From an uncultured Verrucomicrobia subdivision 3 bacterium (GTDB lineage Bacteria; Verrucomicrobiota; Verrucomicrobiia; Limisphaerales; UBA11358), in NCBI GenBank assembly GCA_903872345.1, contig CAIQKM010000084.1:1-56439 (forward strand): a stretch of 56,439 bases of DNA, written 5' to 3'. Positions 8,263 through 16,778 of this stretch are shown here, one piece after another. The translations under genes and the position numbers were made by a program. Within the stretch, counting starts at the first letter, position 1; each line of letters begins with the position of its first letter. The notes below the pieces were generated by a model that saw only the letters and a list, made by a program, of their open reading frames with translations, did no database searches and was not told the origin of the DNA.

Positions 8263-8534
8263 GCTTTCGGCGTGAGATGGTGTCGATCCCGGTCATCGCG
8301 CAACTCGCTCAACACGGCATCCGTGACCTCCGCCGCCAGCGGTTGCCCCGTGCGAAACACCCACACACCCTGTTCCTTGGTCAACGGTGCGACCGGTCGC
8401 ACCGGCCGCAGCGTGATCTGATCTCCGGTCGTTTCCAGTGCCAGCGCATCCCCCGGCCCCAGCGCCAGTTTATCCCGCAACGCCTTGGGCAGCACCACCC
8501 GCCCGGAACCATCAATGGTCAATTCTGCGTTCAT
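8259..8534 (-). CDS. vapB: AbrB/MazE-like antitoxin of the VapC toxin
   Basis: The open frame extends upstream to 8690, but the ATG at 8534 fits the family: 91 residues beginning MNAELTIDGSGRVVLPKALR, a SpoVT/AbrB swapped-hairpin DNA-binding domain (residues 1-45). The remainder would bind and neutralise the toxin. The stop overlaps the toxin start by four bases, the standard antitoxin-first order. Such antitoxins usually repress their own promoter as a toxin-antitoxin complex; a 21-bp near-perfect palindrome at 8761-8781 lies upstream but rather far away for that role. Confidence 0.87.
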   Translation of the reverse strand: MNAELTIDGSGRVVLPKALRDKLALGPGDALALETTGDQITLRPVRPVAPLTKEQGVWVFRTGQPLAAEVTDAVLSELRDDRDRHHLTPKA

Positions 8535-8760
8535 GAATGGCAATATATAGTGGCAAATCCCGTTTGTAAATGCCATTTCCGGTGGAGCGCGACTATGTCG
8601 AAGACCAGTTGCAATGTGGCTTGCAACGGGCGCGTGGAATAATCCGGCGTGGCTGAACGTTCGGGCATTGCTGCGGCCGGGGTTTACCATAGCCGCGCGC
8701 CGCCGACACCCAACGCGGCGCGGGCTTGCCTTTTGAAAACCCGTGCCATAGTGTCGGGTG

Positions 8761-8781
8761 TGAGTTTACCAGGTAAACTCA
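8761..8781. promoter_or_regulatory. 21-bp perfect interrupted palindrome, unknown role
   Basis: TGAGTTTACC-A-GGTAAACTCA is a 10+1+10 perfect inverted repeat. It could be an operator or part of the local repeat load. It lies 227 bp upstream of the antitoxin start and 516 bp upstream of recQ, so no target is assigned. Confidence 0.35.
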
Positions 8782-8880
8782 GGTGAACGGTCAATGGCCC
8801 CATCCCATCCGCCGTCGCTCTTTGAAATCTGCCCGGTTGTGGTGGCGGTATTTTCCTCCGTGCATCCGAACGCCGGTTTT

Positions 8881-8935
8881 GGCTCAAAAGCCCTTTAAAA
8901 TCGAATTAATCAAGGTAAAACAAGATTCATCCGGC
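8881..8935 (-). repeat. Degenerate ATCAAGG repeat unit
   Basis: GGCTCAAAAGCCC, TTTAAAATCG, then TAATCAAGG and further ATC-rich sequence follow the order of the left-edge units (CTCAAAACCCC, AATCG, ATCAAGGC). It is more diverged than those. Confidence 0.5.
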
Positions 8936-8977
8936 GCGGCGCACGCACCCTGCCGCCCCGTCTGAACCGGCCACCGT

Positions 8978-9091
8978 CCGGAGCGCCGGCTTGCAGCCGG
9001 CTTTGCGCGTCCGTTCCGGCAAAACGGGTGGAAAGAAGCAACCGGGTGCGACGATCGTGAGTTGTAAGCCGGTCTCAGACCGGCGCTCCGG
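8978..9091. repeat. Compound palindromic element (CCGGAGCGCCGG ends), copy 1
   Basis: The outer arms CCGGAGCGCCGGCTT (8978-8992) and AAGCCGG...CCGGCGCTCCGG (9066-9091) are inverted. The inner hairpins are GCCGGC-TTGCA-GCCGGC and GCCGGT-CTCAG-ACCGGC. The middle, CCGGCAAAACGGGTGGAAAG and AAGCAACCG, recurs almost unchanged at 50251-50279. The long in-frame extension of recQ to 8991 is translated from this element and is not real. Confidence 0.78.
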
Positions 9092-9144
9092 GGTGGCGCG
9101 AATGCGCCCAAATCCATGCGTCCATCTTTTATGCAGCCTTCGGC

Positions 9145-9200
9145 ATTTGGCCAAAACCCCTTTAAAATCGCAAAAATCAAGATATATCAAGAATCATCAA
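9145..9200 (-). repeat. Degenerate ATCAAG repeat unit 2
   Basis: GGCCAAAACCCCTTTAAAATCG followed by AAAATCAAGATATATCAAG parallels the unit at 8881-8935, so the two flank the compound element at 8978-9091 as near-direct repeats. Confidence 0.5.
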
Positions 9201-9296
9201 ACCCATGCGCCCGGCCAGCACACCGACTTTAGCCTTTGCCCCCAACCCCGCCCGTTTTTTATTTCCGCCCGCGCCCAGTCCAACCATAATCCGCCC

Positions 9297-11477
9297 GTGC
9301 AAATTCATCGCGAGCAGTTGCTCGCGCCGCTTAAACAGTATTTCGGGTTCAGCTCCTTCCGCCCCCTTCAGGCGGAGATCATCGCGGACGTCCTGACGGG
9401 ACGCGATGTGCTGGCGGTGCTCCCCACCGGCGGCGGCAAATCGCTCTGTTTCCAGCTCCCCGCCCTGATCCGGCCCGGCCTCACCGTGGTGGTCTCGCCG
9501 CTCATCGCCCTGATGAAGGACCAGGTGGACGCCCTCCAGGCCGCCGGCGTGGCGGCGACCTTCCTGAACTCGTCCCTGAACGCCGGCGAATCGCGGCCGC
9601 GTCTGCGCGGTCTGCACCAGGGCGAATACCGGTTGCTCTATGTCGCTCCCGAACGCCTGCTGCTCTCCGGTTTCCTCGACGACCTGAAGAAGTGGAATGT
9701 GACCATCTTCGCCATTGATGAGGCGCATTGCATCAGCGAATGGGGCCATGATTTTCGCCCCGAATACCGCCAGATTTCCACCCTGCGCCAACTGTTTCCC
9801 GGCGTGCCGGTCATGGCGCTCACCGCCACCGCCACCGGCCGCGTGCGCGAGGACATCGTCAAGCAGCTCCACTTGGAGAAAGGCTCCACCTATGTCGCCA
9901 GTTTCAACCGGCCCAACCTCACCTACCGCGTCGTCGGCAAAAGCGGTGCGTATGACCAGATGGTGGATTACCTGCGCGCCCGGCCGCGTGAGAGCGGCAT
10001 TGTCTATGTGATGGCCCGCAAGACCGCCGAAGACCTTGCGCGCAAGCTCTCCGCCGACGGCATCAAGGCGCTGCCGTATCACGCCGGCATCGAGGGACCG
10101 GAACGTTCGCGCAATCAGGAAGCCTTCCTGCGCGACGAAGTCCGCGTGGTCTGCGCCACCATCGCCTTCGGCATGGGCATCAACAAGCCGAACGTCCGGT
10201 TTGTGATCCACTACGATCTGCCCAAGAACATCGAGGGGTACTATCAGGAAACCGGCCGCGCCGGCCGTGACGGTCTGCCCGGCGAATGTCTGCTGATGTT
10301 CAGCCCCGGCGACCGCGTGAAGCAGATGCGGTTCATTGATGAAAAGCCCGACCCCAAGGAGCGCGAGAACGCCCGGGCGCAACTGGAGCAGATGATTCAT
10401 TACGCCGAGGTGGCCTCGTGCCGGCGCGAATTTCTGCTGGGCTATTTTGGCGAGACCACTTCCGGGGAGAACTGCGGCGGCTGCGACAACTGCATGTCGC
10501 CGCGCGCCACGTGGGACGGGACTGTTGCCACGCAGAAATTTCTCTCCTGTGTCTATCGTATCCACGAGAAAAGCGGTTTTGGCGTGGGCATCACGCATGT
10601 GGTGGAAGTGCTGTGCGGGGCGGACACGGACAAAATTCGCAAGTTTGGCCATGAGACGCTGTCCACCTACAACATCGGCGGCGAACACACCCGCGCCGAA
10701 TGGGGAGCCATCGGCCGCGAACTGGTGCGGCTGGGCCTGCTGTTCCAGAACCCGGAGAAATTCCATACGCTGGAGATCACCGCCGCCGGCCGCACCGCAC
10801 TCAAGACCCGCGCGGCCATCACGCTCACCCGGCCCGTGGCCGCGCCGGAGCCGGACAAACATCGCATCGGCGAAATCGGCTGCGACGAAGCCCTGTTCGA
10901 GAAGCTCCGCGCCCTGCGCAAGCAACTGGCCGACGACCGTGCGGTGCCGTCCTACATCATCTTTTCCGACGTGGCCCTGCGGCAGATGGCGCGGTTTTAT
11001 CCGCAGACCCCCGGCGAATTCTCGCGCATCAGCGGCGTGGGCGACAAGAAACTCCACGAATTTGGCGAGGCCTTCCTGGGCGAAATTGCGGCACACCTGC
11101 AAACCAATCCGCGCCAGATCTTCGCGGACGATTCCTTCGCCGAACCTGCCACGCCCGCGCCGCGCCGCAGTGGCGGCCTCAACGACACCGCCCGCGACAC
11201 GCTTCAACTGTTCCGGTCCGGCAAGAGCATCCCGGATATTGCCCGGATTCGCGGACTGAAAGCCGGCACCATTGCCTCGCATATCGAGGAAGCCATCCTT
11301 GCCGGCGAGAAGGTGGATGTGGCCAGACTGATTTCAGATACCGCCCGCCGGGAAATCGCCGCCGCCTTCACCGAGCACGGGTTTGTCAGCCTCGGTCGCG
11401 TGGTGGAAGCCTTGCAGGGAAAATATGATTACGGCCAATGCCGCCTGGTGCGGGCCGTGATTCAGGCGGGATTGTGA
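9297..11477 (+). CDS. recQ: ATP-dependent DNA helicase RecQ
   Basis: This is a 3'-5' DNA helicase of recombination and replication-fork repair. The GTG at 9297 (VQIHREQLLAPLKQYFG) is preferred because upstream codons come from a repeat element; this gives 726 residues. Domains run in order: RecA-like core with FRPLQ motif 0, Walker A LPTGGGKS (Lys48), DEAHCISEWGHDFRPEY, TATATGR and the QETGRAGRDG motif VI region; a Cys4 zinc site (CRREFLLGYFGE..CGGCDNC); an RQC winged helix; an HRDC domain (LRALRKQLADD...GVGDKKLHEFG); and a C-terminal helix-turn-helix extension (IPDIARIRGLKAGTIASHIEEA) found in many RecQ proteins. It is intact at all points checked. It stands alone on its strand between repeats. 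Confidence 0.96.
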   Translation: MQIHREQLLAPLKQYFGFSSFRPLQAEIIADVLTGRDVLAVLPTGGGKSLCFQLPALIRPGLTVVVSPLIALMKDQVDALQAAGVAATFLNSSLNAGESRPRLRGLHQGEYRLLYVAPERLLLSGFLDDLKKWNVTIFAIDEAHCISEWGHDFRPEYRQISTLRQLFPGVPVMALTATATGRVREDIVKQLHLEKGSTYVASFNRPNLTYRVVGKSGAYDQMVDYLRARPRESGIVYVMARKTAEDLARKLSADGIKALPYHAGIEGPERSRNQEAFLRDEVRVVCATIAFGMGINKPNVRFVIHYDLPKNIEGYYQETGRAGRDGLPGECLLMFSPGDRVKQMRFIDEKPDPKERENARAQLEQMIHYAEVASCRREFLLGYFGETTSGENCGGCDNCMSPRATWDGTVATQKFLSCVYRIHEKSGFGVGITHVVEVLCGADTDKIRKFGHETLSTYNIGGEHTRAEWGAIGRELVRLGLLFQNPEKFHTLEITAAGRTALKTRAAITLTRPVAAPEPDKHRIGEIGCDEALFEKLRALRKQLADDRAVPSYIIFSDVALRQMARFYPQTPGEFSRISGVGDKKLHEFGEAFLGEIAAHLQTNPRQIFADDSFAEPATPAPRRSGGLNDTARDTLQLFRSGKSIPDIARIRGLKAGTIASHIEEAILAGEKVDVARLISDTARREIAAAFTEHGFVSLGRVVEALQGKYDYGQCRLVRAVIQAGL

Positions 11478-11485
11478 ATGCAGGG

Positions 11486-11630
11486 CAGAGGACTTAACGC
11501 TGAGGCGCAGAGTTCGCTGAGAAGCGCAGAGTAAAGGCAGAGAACTTGATTATAACTCAGGCCTGTGTTTGTTTGAGTTGCCTGCCCTCTCTGCGCACCT
11601 CAGCGTTCTTGGCGACTCCGCGTTAAATTC
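11486..11630. repeat. Inverted repeat in recQ-gcvP gap
   Basis: AACGCTGAGGCGCAGAG (11496-11512) pairs with CTCTGCGCACCTCAGCGTT (11589-11607). Similar AACGC..GCGCAGAG sequences are widely dispersed in environmental bacterial genomes. The following stretch to 11791 holds a TTCGTGCCAATTCGTG fragment (11653-11668) of the CACGAAT family and an AT-rich segment before gcvP. I see no glycine-riboswitch-like structure. Confidence 0.55.
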
Positions 11631-11791
11631 CCGTCTCATGGCCCGTATTTATTCGTGCCAATTCGTGAAATTAGGGTCTTCCCCGCCTTGGATTCTAATA
11701 TACATTATCACGAGCTAACATGACGTGGCTCCCCCGTTTTTCACATAATTCCAGCTCGCTTTTTTTCCGCGCCAACTTTATGCTTTAATTT

Positions 11792-14677
11792 ATGTCTTTG
11801 ACACAAGATATTCTGCCCCATCCGGACCAGTTTGCCCGCCGCCACATCGGCCCCAATGCCGCTGAGACGGGCGCCATGCTCGCGGAGCTGGGTTTTAAAC
11901 AACTCGATGACCTGATCGCCGCCGCCGTGCCGGGCAAGATCCGGTTTGACCGGAGCCTGAACATCCCGCCCGCCCGCAGCGAAATGGCCGCGCTGGCCGA
12001 GATTCGCCGCATCGCGGACCATAACAAAGTTTTCCGTTCCTTCATCGGCCAGGGCTATTACGACACCGTCACGCCGCCGGTCATCCAGCGCAACGTCCTC
12101 GAAAACCCCGGCTGGTACACGCAGTACACGCCCTATCAGGCTGAAATTTCGCAGGGCCGCATGGAAGCGCTCCTGAATTTCCAGACCCTGGCCAGCGAAC
12201 TGACCGCCCTGGACATCGCCAACGCCTCCATGTTGGACGAAGCCACCGCCGCCGCCGAGGCCATGACCCTCAGCGCCCGCATCAAGGCCGGTCGTAATAT
12301 TTTCTTCGTCTCGGAAACCTGCCATCCGCAGAACATCGAAGTCATCCAAACCCGCGCCCGGGCGCTGGGCATTGAAGTGGTCGTGGGCAACCACGAGGAA
12401 TTCGCCTTCAACGACCGGGTGTTCGGCGCGTTGGTGCAGTATCCCGACACCTATGGTGCGATCCATGATTACACCGGCTTTGCCGCCAAGGCTCATGCGG
12501 CCGGCGCGTTGCTGACCGTGGCCACGGATTTGCTCGCGCTCACGCTCATCAAACCGCCCGGCGAATTCGGCGCGGACATCGCGGTCGGCAGCGCCCAACG
12601 TTTTGGCGTGCCGCTGGGTTTCGGCGGACCGCACGCGGCCTTCTTTGCCACGCGCGATGAATTCAAGCGCCAGATGCCCGGCCGCATTGTGGGCGTTTCC
12701 AAGGATGCCCGTGGGAAACCCGCCCTGCGCCTGGCGCTCGGCACCCGCGAACAGCATATCCGCCGCGAAAAGGCCACCAGCAACATCTGCACCGCGCAGG
12801 CGTTGCTCGCCAATATGGCGTCGCTCTATGCGGTGTATCATGGCGCGGAAGGCTTGAAGCAAATCGCCACCCGCGTGTATGAACTCACCCGCGTGCTGGC
12901 CGCCGGTCTGACCAAGCTGGGCCTGAATGTCCAGCCCGCCGGCAGCCTGTCCTATTTTGATACGCTCACCATCACGCTGGATGCCGCCCGCGCGGCGGAA
13001 GTCGTGAAAATCGCCGGCGGCCATCATTACAATTTCCGCGTGGTGAATGAAACCACGCTGGGCATCTCGCTCGATGAAGCCACCGGCGTGAACGAAGTGG
13101 CCAGGATCTGGCAGATTTTTCACGGCGACAAAGCCCCGGCGTTCACCGTCCGCGATATTGTCGCGGCGCTGCCGGCGGTTGCTCATCCGGTCGCGCGCAC
13201 CTCGCCTTACCTGCAACACAAGGTCTTCAACCAGTACCACAGCGAGACTGAAATGCTCCGCTACATCAAGCGGCTGGAATCGCGCGATCTGTCGCTCACG
13301 GCGTCCATGATTCCGCTCGGCTCCTGCACGATGAAACTCAACGCCACGGCGGAAATGTATCCCGTGTCCTGGGCCGAATTCGGCAAGATCCATCCCTTCG
13401 CGCCGCTCGGCCAAACGCGCGGCTACCAGATCCTGTTCCAAAATCTCGAAGACTGGCTCGGCGAAATCACGGGCTTTGCCGGCATCTCGCTGCAACCCAA
13501 CGCCGGTTCGCAGGGTGAATACGCCGGGTTGCTCGTCATCCGCGCTTACCATGAATCGCGCGGGGACAAGCATCGCAATGTCTGTCTAATCCCGACCTCC
13601 GCGCACGGCACGAATCCCGCCAGCGCCGCGATGGCCGGCATGAAGATTGTGGCCGTGGCCTGCGACACCAACGGCAACGTGGATGTCGCCGACCTCCGCG
13701 CCAAGGCCGAAGCGCACAAGTCCGATCTCTCCTGCCTGATGATCACCTATCCGAGCACGCACGGCGTGTTCGAGGAAACCATCAAGGACATCTGCGCCAT
13801 CATTCACGCGAATGGCGGCCAGGTGTACATGGACGGCGCGAACATGAACGCCCAGGTCGGTTTGACCAGCCCCGGCTTCATCGGCGCGGATGTCTGCCAT
13901 CTGAACCTGCACAAGACCTTCTGCATTCCGCACGGCGGCGGCGGCCCCGGTGTGGGCCCCATCGGCGTGGCGAAACATCTCGTGCCGTTCCTGCCCGGTC
14001 ACCCGGTGTTCACCGGCCGGCTCGAAGCCGATCATTCCAAACAGCACATCGGTCCCGTGGCCGCCGCCCCCTGGGGCAGCGCCAGCATCCTGACCATTTC
14101 CTGGATGTACATCGCCATGATGGGCCCGGTGGGTCTGACGGAAGCGACCAAGTACGCCATCCTGAACGCGAACTACATCGCCGCCCGGCTGGAGAAATAT
14201 TTCTCCACGCTCTACCGCAACAACGGTTGCGTGGCCCACGAATGTATCCTCGACCTGCGCGACTTCCACGGCACCACGGCCGAAGACGTCGCCAAGCGCC
14301 TGATGGATTATGGCTTTCACGCGCCTACGCTGTCCTGGCCCGTGGCCGGCACGTTGATGGTGGAACCCACGGAAAGCGAATCGAAGTACGAGTTGGACCG
14401 TTTCTGCGACGCGATGATTGCCATCCATGCGGAAATGACCGCCATCGAAAACGGGTCGGTGGATGCCAAGAACAACCTGCTCAAGAACGCGCCCCACACC
14501 GCCGACCAGGTGGTGGTCGACAACTGGAGCCGTCCCTACACCCGCGAACAGGCCGCCTTCCCCGCGAAGAGCCTGCTCGAATACAAGTTCTGGCCCTCCG
14601 TGGCCCGGGTGGACAACGTCTTCGGCGACCGTAATCCGGTCTGCTCCTGTGTGGGCATGGAAGCGTATCAGGCCTAG
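11792..14677 (+). CDS. gcvP: Glycine dehydrogenase (decarboxylating), P protein of the glycine cleavage system
   Basis: This PLP enzyme decarboxylates glycine and passes the aminomethyl group to lipoyl-GcvH. The 961 residues match the single-chain (fused alpha plus beta) P protein, about 957 in E. coli. The N-terminal RHIGPNAAE motif, the [16 protein letters not shown] segment and the PLP-lysine motif [16 protein letters not shown] (Lys at about residue 708) are present. No gcvT or gcvH is adjacent, so the other subunits must be encoded elsewhere. The metF gene at 48982 is the only other one-carbon gene in this window. No good Shine-Dalgarno sequence precedes the ATG (ATTTATG). Confidence 0.97.
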   Translation: MSLTQDILPHPDQFARRHIGPNAAETGAMLAELGFKQLDDLIAAAVPGKIRFDRSLNIPPARSEMAALAEIRRIADHNKVFRSFIGQGYYDTVTPPVIQRNVLENPGWYTQYTPYQAEISQGRMEALLNFQTLASELTALDIANASMLDEATAAAEAMTLSARIKAGRNIFFVSETCHPQNIEVIQTRARALGIEVVVGNHEEFAFNDRVFGALVQYPDTYGAIHDYTGFAAKAHAAGALLTVATDLLALTLIKPPGEFGADIAVGSAQRFGVPLGFGGPHAAFFATRDEFKRQMPGRIVGVSKDARGKPALRLALGTREQHIRREKATSNICTAQALLANMASLYAVYHGAEGLKQIATRVYELTRVLAAGLTKLGLNVQPAGSLSYFDTLTITLDAARAAEVVKIAGGHHYNFRVVNETTLGISLDEATGVNEVARIWQIFHGDKAPAFTVRDIVAALPAVAHPVARTSPYLQHKVFNQYHSETEMLRYIKRLESRDLSLTASMIPLGSCTMKLNATAEMYPVSWAEFGKIHPFAPLGQTRGYQILFQNLEDWLGEITGFAGISLQPNAGSQGEYAGLLVIRAYHESRGDKHRNVCLIPTSAHGTNPASAAMAGMKIVAVACDTNGNVDVADLRAKAEAHKSDLSCLMITYPSTHGVFEETIKDICAIIHANGGQVYMDGANMNAQVGLTSPGFIGADVCHLNLHKTFCIPHGGGGPGVGPIGVAKHLVPFLPGHPVFTGRLEADHSKQHIGPVAAAPWGSASILTISWMYIAMMGPVGLTEATKYAILNANYIAARLEKYFSTLYRNNGCVAHECILDLRDFHGTTAEDVAKRLMDYGFHAPTLSWPVAGTLMVEPTESESKYELDRFCDAMIAIHAEMTAIENGSVDAKNNLLKNAPHTADQVVVDNWSRPYTREQAAFPAKSLLEYKFWPSVARVDNVFGDRNPVCSCVGMEAYQA

Positions 14678-14680
14678 CCG

Positions 14681-14754
14681 CTGCCCGAAGGGCAGGGCAG
14701 CCCCGGAATCAGCGGGTTGTCGGCGGACTGTGCGGCAAGCCAGCCGCGCTCCGG
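14681..14754. repeat. Hairpin pair downstream of gcvP
   Basis: CTGCCC-GAA-GGGCAG (14681-14695) and GCGGC-AAGCCA-GCCGCGCTCCGG (14732-14754). The second ends in the GCGCTCCGG terminus shared by the compound palindromic elements. There is no T-run, so it is not called a terminator. Confidence 0.5.
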
Positions 14755-14784
14755 CCTCACCCGGTCAATCCCATGCCATTGGCG

Positions 14785-15852
14785 TTAGCACCGCCGGGTG
14801 AGGGCGCAGCAGCCGCCTTTTTGCATGCAGGCGAACAGTTTGGAGGCGGGGCAATAGCCCAGGGCCGCAATGGTTTTGAGCAGGCAGAATGCCAGCAATC
14901 CGTACCAACCGCCCACCGGGGCGATCAGGATGCCAATGATCACGCCCAACGCCATGAGCGCGCCCAGTCCGTGGGCAAAGCGCATGGCCGGCACATCCAG
15001 CAATTCATAGTGCAAGGTGGGCTTAATCCGCAGCACGGTTTGTTGATATAGCTGGATCATCGGCGAACGCTGGACTTTTAACGCCACCGATGCGGCCAGT
15101 ATGACCAACACCGCCGCCACCAGCCAAAGCAGGTGAAATCCCCACGCGAGCCAAAGCATCAGCGTCAGAGAGATACGGCAAAAGGCGAACGCGGGTCGCG
15201 GCACGCGCGCCGTTTCGGGCCCCATGGCAATCGGGAAAAACATGCCGGTGCGGTCGCGGTAATCCTCATATTCGGGAAATTGCGCCGCCAAAACTTTTTC
15301 CTCCTGCTTGCCCCGGTAATACATGCCGGGCAGAAAGAGAAACAGCGTGGCCAGCAGGGCCGCCCCGTTTTGAAATATCAGCGCCGCGCCCAGAAACATC
15401 CAGATCAGTCCGGCGTACAGCGGATGCCGTACGAAATGATAAACTCCGCGCGTGACGAGTTGATGATCCTCGTAAATCACCACGTGGTTGCCCCAGTTCC
15501 GCCCCAGCGCAAACCGGCCCATGAGATTCACCACCGTGCCCAGCAGCAACAGAATCAGGCCAACATCCGCTGCCGGATGATACATCGCGGGAACATCATA
15601 AACGCCCGTGCGCGTCCGGATCAGGGCATAGAAGCCGGCGAGAAACAGCAGCATGGAACCCGTTTCCACCGTACTCTTTTTCCGGGAGCGAACGGCATGG
15701 CCCTGTCGGGCCAGGATGAAATTCAAAAGCACCGCCGCCAGGACGGAAACCGTGCAGGCCGTCACCAGCACCCGCGCGAAGCCGGGAAACGTTTGCAGAT
15801 CCTGCGCCAGTTGGTCGAACAAACCGGCGGATTGAACAAGGTTGGTGGACAT
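14785..15852 (-). CDS. ICMT-like integral membrane methyltransferase fused to DUF4395
   Basis: The protein has 355 residues with about eight membrane segments. Residues ~95-215 match the isoprenylcysteine carboxyl methyltransferase/phospholipid methyltransferase family: LVTRGVYHFVRHPLYAGLI (the conserved G-Y-RHP-Y core) and a downstream EEKVLAAQFPEYEDYRDRT, where acidic residues and YxxYR match the SAM-binding end. Residues ~225-345 look like DUF4395: hydrophobic segments, QRSPMIQLYQ, then a Cys-containing GYCPASKLFAC near the end, followed by GGCC. Known ICMT-like enzymes methylate lipids or prenylcysteines; the substrate here is unknown. It is the last gene of the minus-strand membrane cluster, separated from the Lgt-like gene by 152 bp containing repeats. 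Confidence 0.78.
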   Translation of the reverse strand: MSTNLVQSAGLFDQLAQDLQTFPGFARVLVTACTVSVLAAVLLNFILARQGHAVRSRKKSTVETGSMLLFLAGFYALIRTRTGVYDVPAMYHPAADVGLILLLLGTVVNLMGRFALGRNWGNHVVIYEDHQLVTRGVYHFVRHPLYAGLIWMFLGAALIFQNGAALLATLFLFLPGMYYRGKQEEKVLAAQFPEYEDYRDRTGMFFPIAMGPETARVPRPAFAFCRISLTLMLWLAWGFHLLWLVAAVLVILAASVALKVQRSPMIQLYQQTVLRIKPTLHYELLDVPAMRFAHGLGALMALGVIIGILIAPVGGWYGLLAFCLLKTIAALGYCPASKLFACMQKGGCCALTRRC

Positions 15853-15894
15853 ATTGGACGAGGCGGATTACGCCTCAACGATGCAGTCAAAGGG

Positions 15895-15940
15895 GGAGCG
15901 CACGCGTCTCGCGTGCCGTGTTCGGCGTTCCGCCGAACAC
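15895..15940. repeat. GGAGCGCACGCGTC element with strong hairpin, copy 1
   Basis: GGAGCGCACGCGTCTCGCGTGCC is followed by the 10-bp stem GTGTTCGGCG-TTC-CGCCGAACAC (15918-15940). The first 33 bases recur in reverse complement at 45759-45792. It lies between two genes of the minus-strand cluster and could shape their transcription. Confidence 0.7.
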
Positions 15941-16004
15941 CTTCGCCCCACCATTATTTCCCCGCCGGACAGTTGGGCGGATTCGAGCATGTGGTTCTTT
16001 GTCA

Positions 16005-16760
16005 TCATCCCGGTTCTTCGATTTTTGATTCGTGTTTATTCGTGTCCATTCGTGGTTCAACCGCATTGTCTGTGCGCCGGCGCACAAAACCGGCCGCCCC
16101 CAGCGCGAAGATTCCGAGCGCCGCGATTTGGTAACCGGAAATGGGGCCGAGAATGGCCGGGGTGTCGCGCAAAAATTCATGGAAGAAGCGGAACAGGCCA
16201 TAGGCCATGAGATATACGTGAAAATGCTGGCCGGTCAGAATTTTCTGGCGGCGCATCCACAGCACAACTCCAAGCAGCAGAGCGTTGAAGAGAAATTCCA
16301 TTTGCGAGGCCGGCCAGCGGGGAACGCGGTTTTCATCATTGAGCGTGTACCAGTTGGCCGCACAGACTTTGCCCAGACAGCAGCCGTGCAACATGCAGCC
16401 GATGCGACCGAACATGATGCCCAGCGGCGCGATGATGGCGAACCAGTCGCCGGTTTTGCCGGGGTAATCGAGCATCCATTTTGCCAGCTCCACCGCGGCA
16501 TAACCGCCAAGCAATGCACCCGTGATGGATTTGCCCGTGGCCAGAATCACCCAGCGGTTGGCATCGTGCCAGTGCAGCCAGCCTTCCGCGCCGAGATAGA
16601 CGAGCTTCGCGCCCAGAAACGCGCCCGCCAGTGCCGCGATATAAATCAGCACCAGCCGTTGATCGCGCCGCGCCACCCGCGCCCAGCCCGCAATGCTGGC
16701 CACGATGCCCGCAAGCATCAGCCAGCCGTATGCGCTGTTTTGGATGGGGGGCAGTGTCAT
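16005..16760 (-). CDS. Prolipoprotein diacylglyceryl transferase (Lgt)-like membrane protein
   Basis: The ATG at 16760 is preferred because GGAGA lies 8 bases upstream; an ATG five codons earlier (16775) is possible. The 251 residues show about seven membrane segments and the Lgt pattern: an N-terminal AGIVASIAGWAR helix, a GLG-like mid part, FGRIGCMLHGCCLG in place of the E. coli GRIGNFINGELFG signature, then a FRFFHEFLRD segment resembling the family R-x-EFxR motif. The Arg of the signature is retained but Asn and Glu positions are Cys, as in a cysteine-rich branch of the superfamily of uncertain activity. About 18 C-terminal residues (VEPRMDTNKHESKIEEPG) are translated from a dispersed CACGAAT repeat. 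The upstream gene ends 18 bp before. Confidence 0.82.
   Translation of the reverse strand: MTLPPIQNSAYGWLMLAGIVASIAGWARVARRDQRLVLIYIAALAGAFLGAKLVYLGAEGWLHWHDANRWVILATGKSITGALLGGYAAVELAKWMLDYPGKTGDWFAIIAPLGIMFGRIGCMLHGCCLGKVCAANWYTLNDENRVPRWPASQMEFLFNALLLGVVLWMRRQKILTGQHFHVYLMAYGLFRFFHEFLRDTPAILGPISGYQIAALGIFALGAAGFVRRRTDNAVEPRMDTNKHESKIEEPG
16028..16060. repeat. CACGAAT dispersed repeat overlapping the Lgt-like C-terminus
   Basis: On the minus strand this reads TTGAACCACGAATGGACACG followed by AATAAACACGAAT. Related copies lie at 45719-45756, 49890-49918 and, partial, 11651-11672. Here the repeat provides the last codons and stop of the Lgt-like gene. Confidence 0.75.
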
Positions 16761-16778
16761 GGTGATTTTCTCCATTGG

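Noticed and set aside
8991..9296. N-terminal extension of recQ by 102 codons
   Set aside because: The codons translate the compound palindromic element and ATCAAG repeat; RecQ homology starts at the GTG at 9297.
9177..11282. 701-residue minus-strand frame over recQ
   Set aside because: Antisense shadow; recQ motifs are continuous on the plus strand.
11608..11791. Glycine riboswitch upstream of gcvP
   Set aside because: No paired aptamer-like G-rich cores; the segment is AT-rich with a dispersed repeat fragment.
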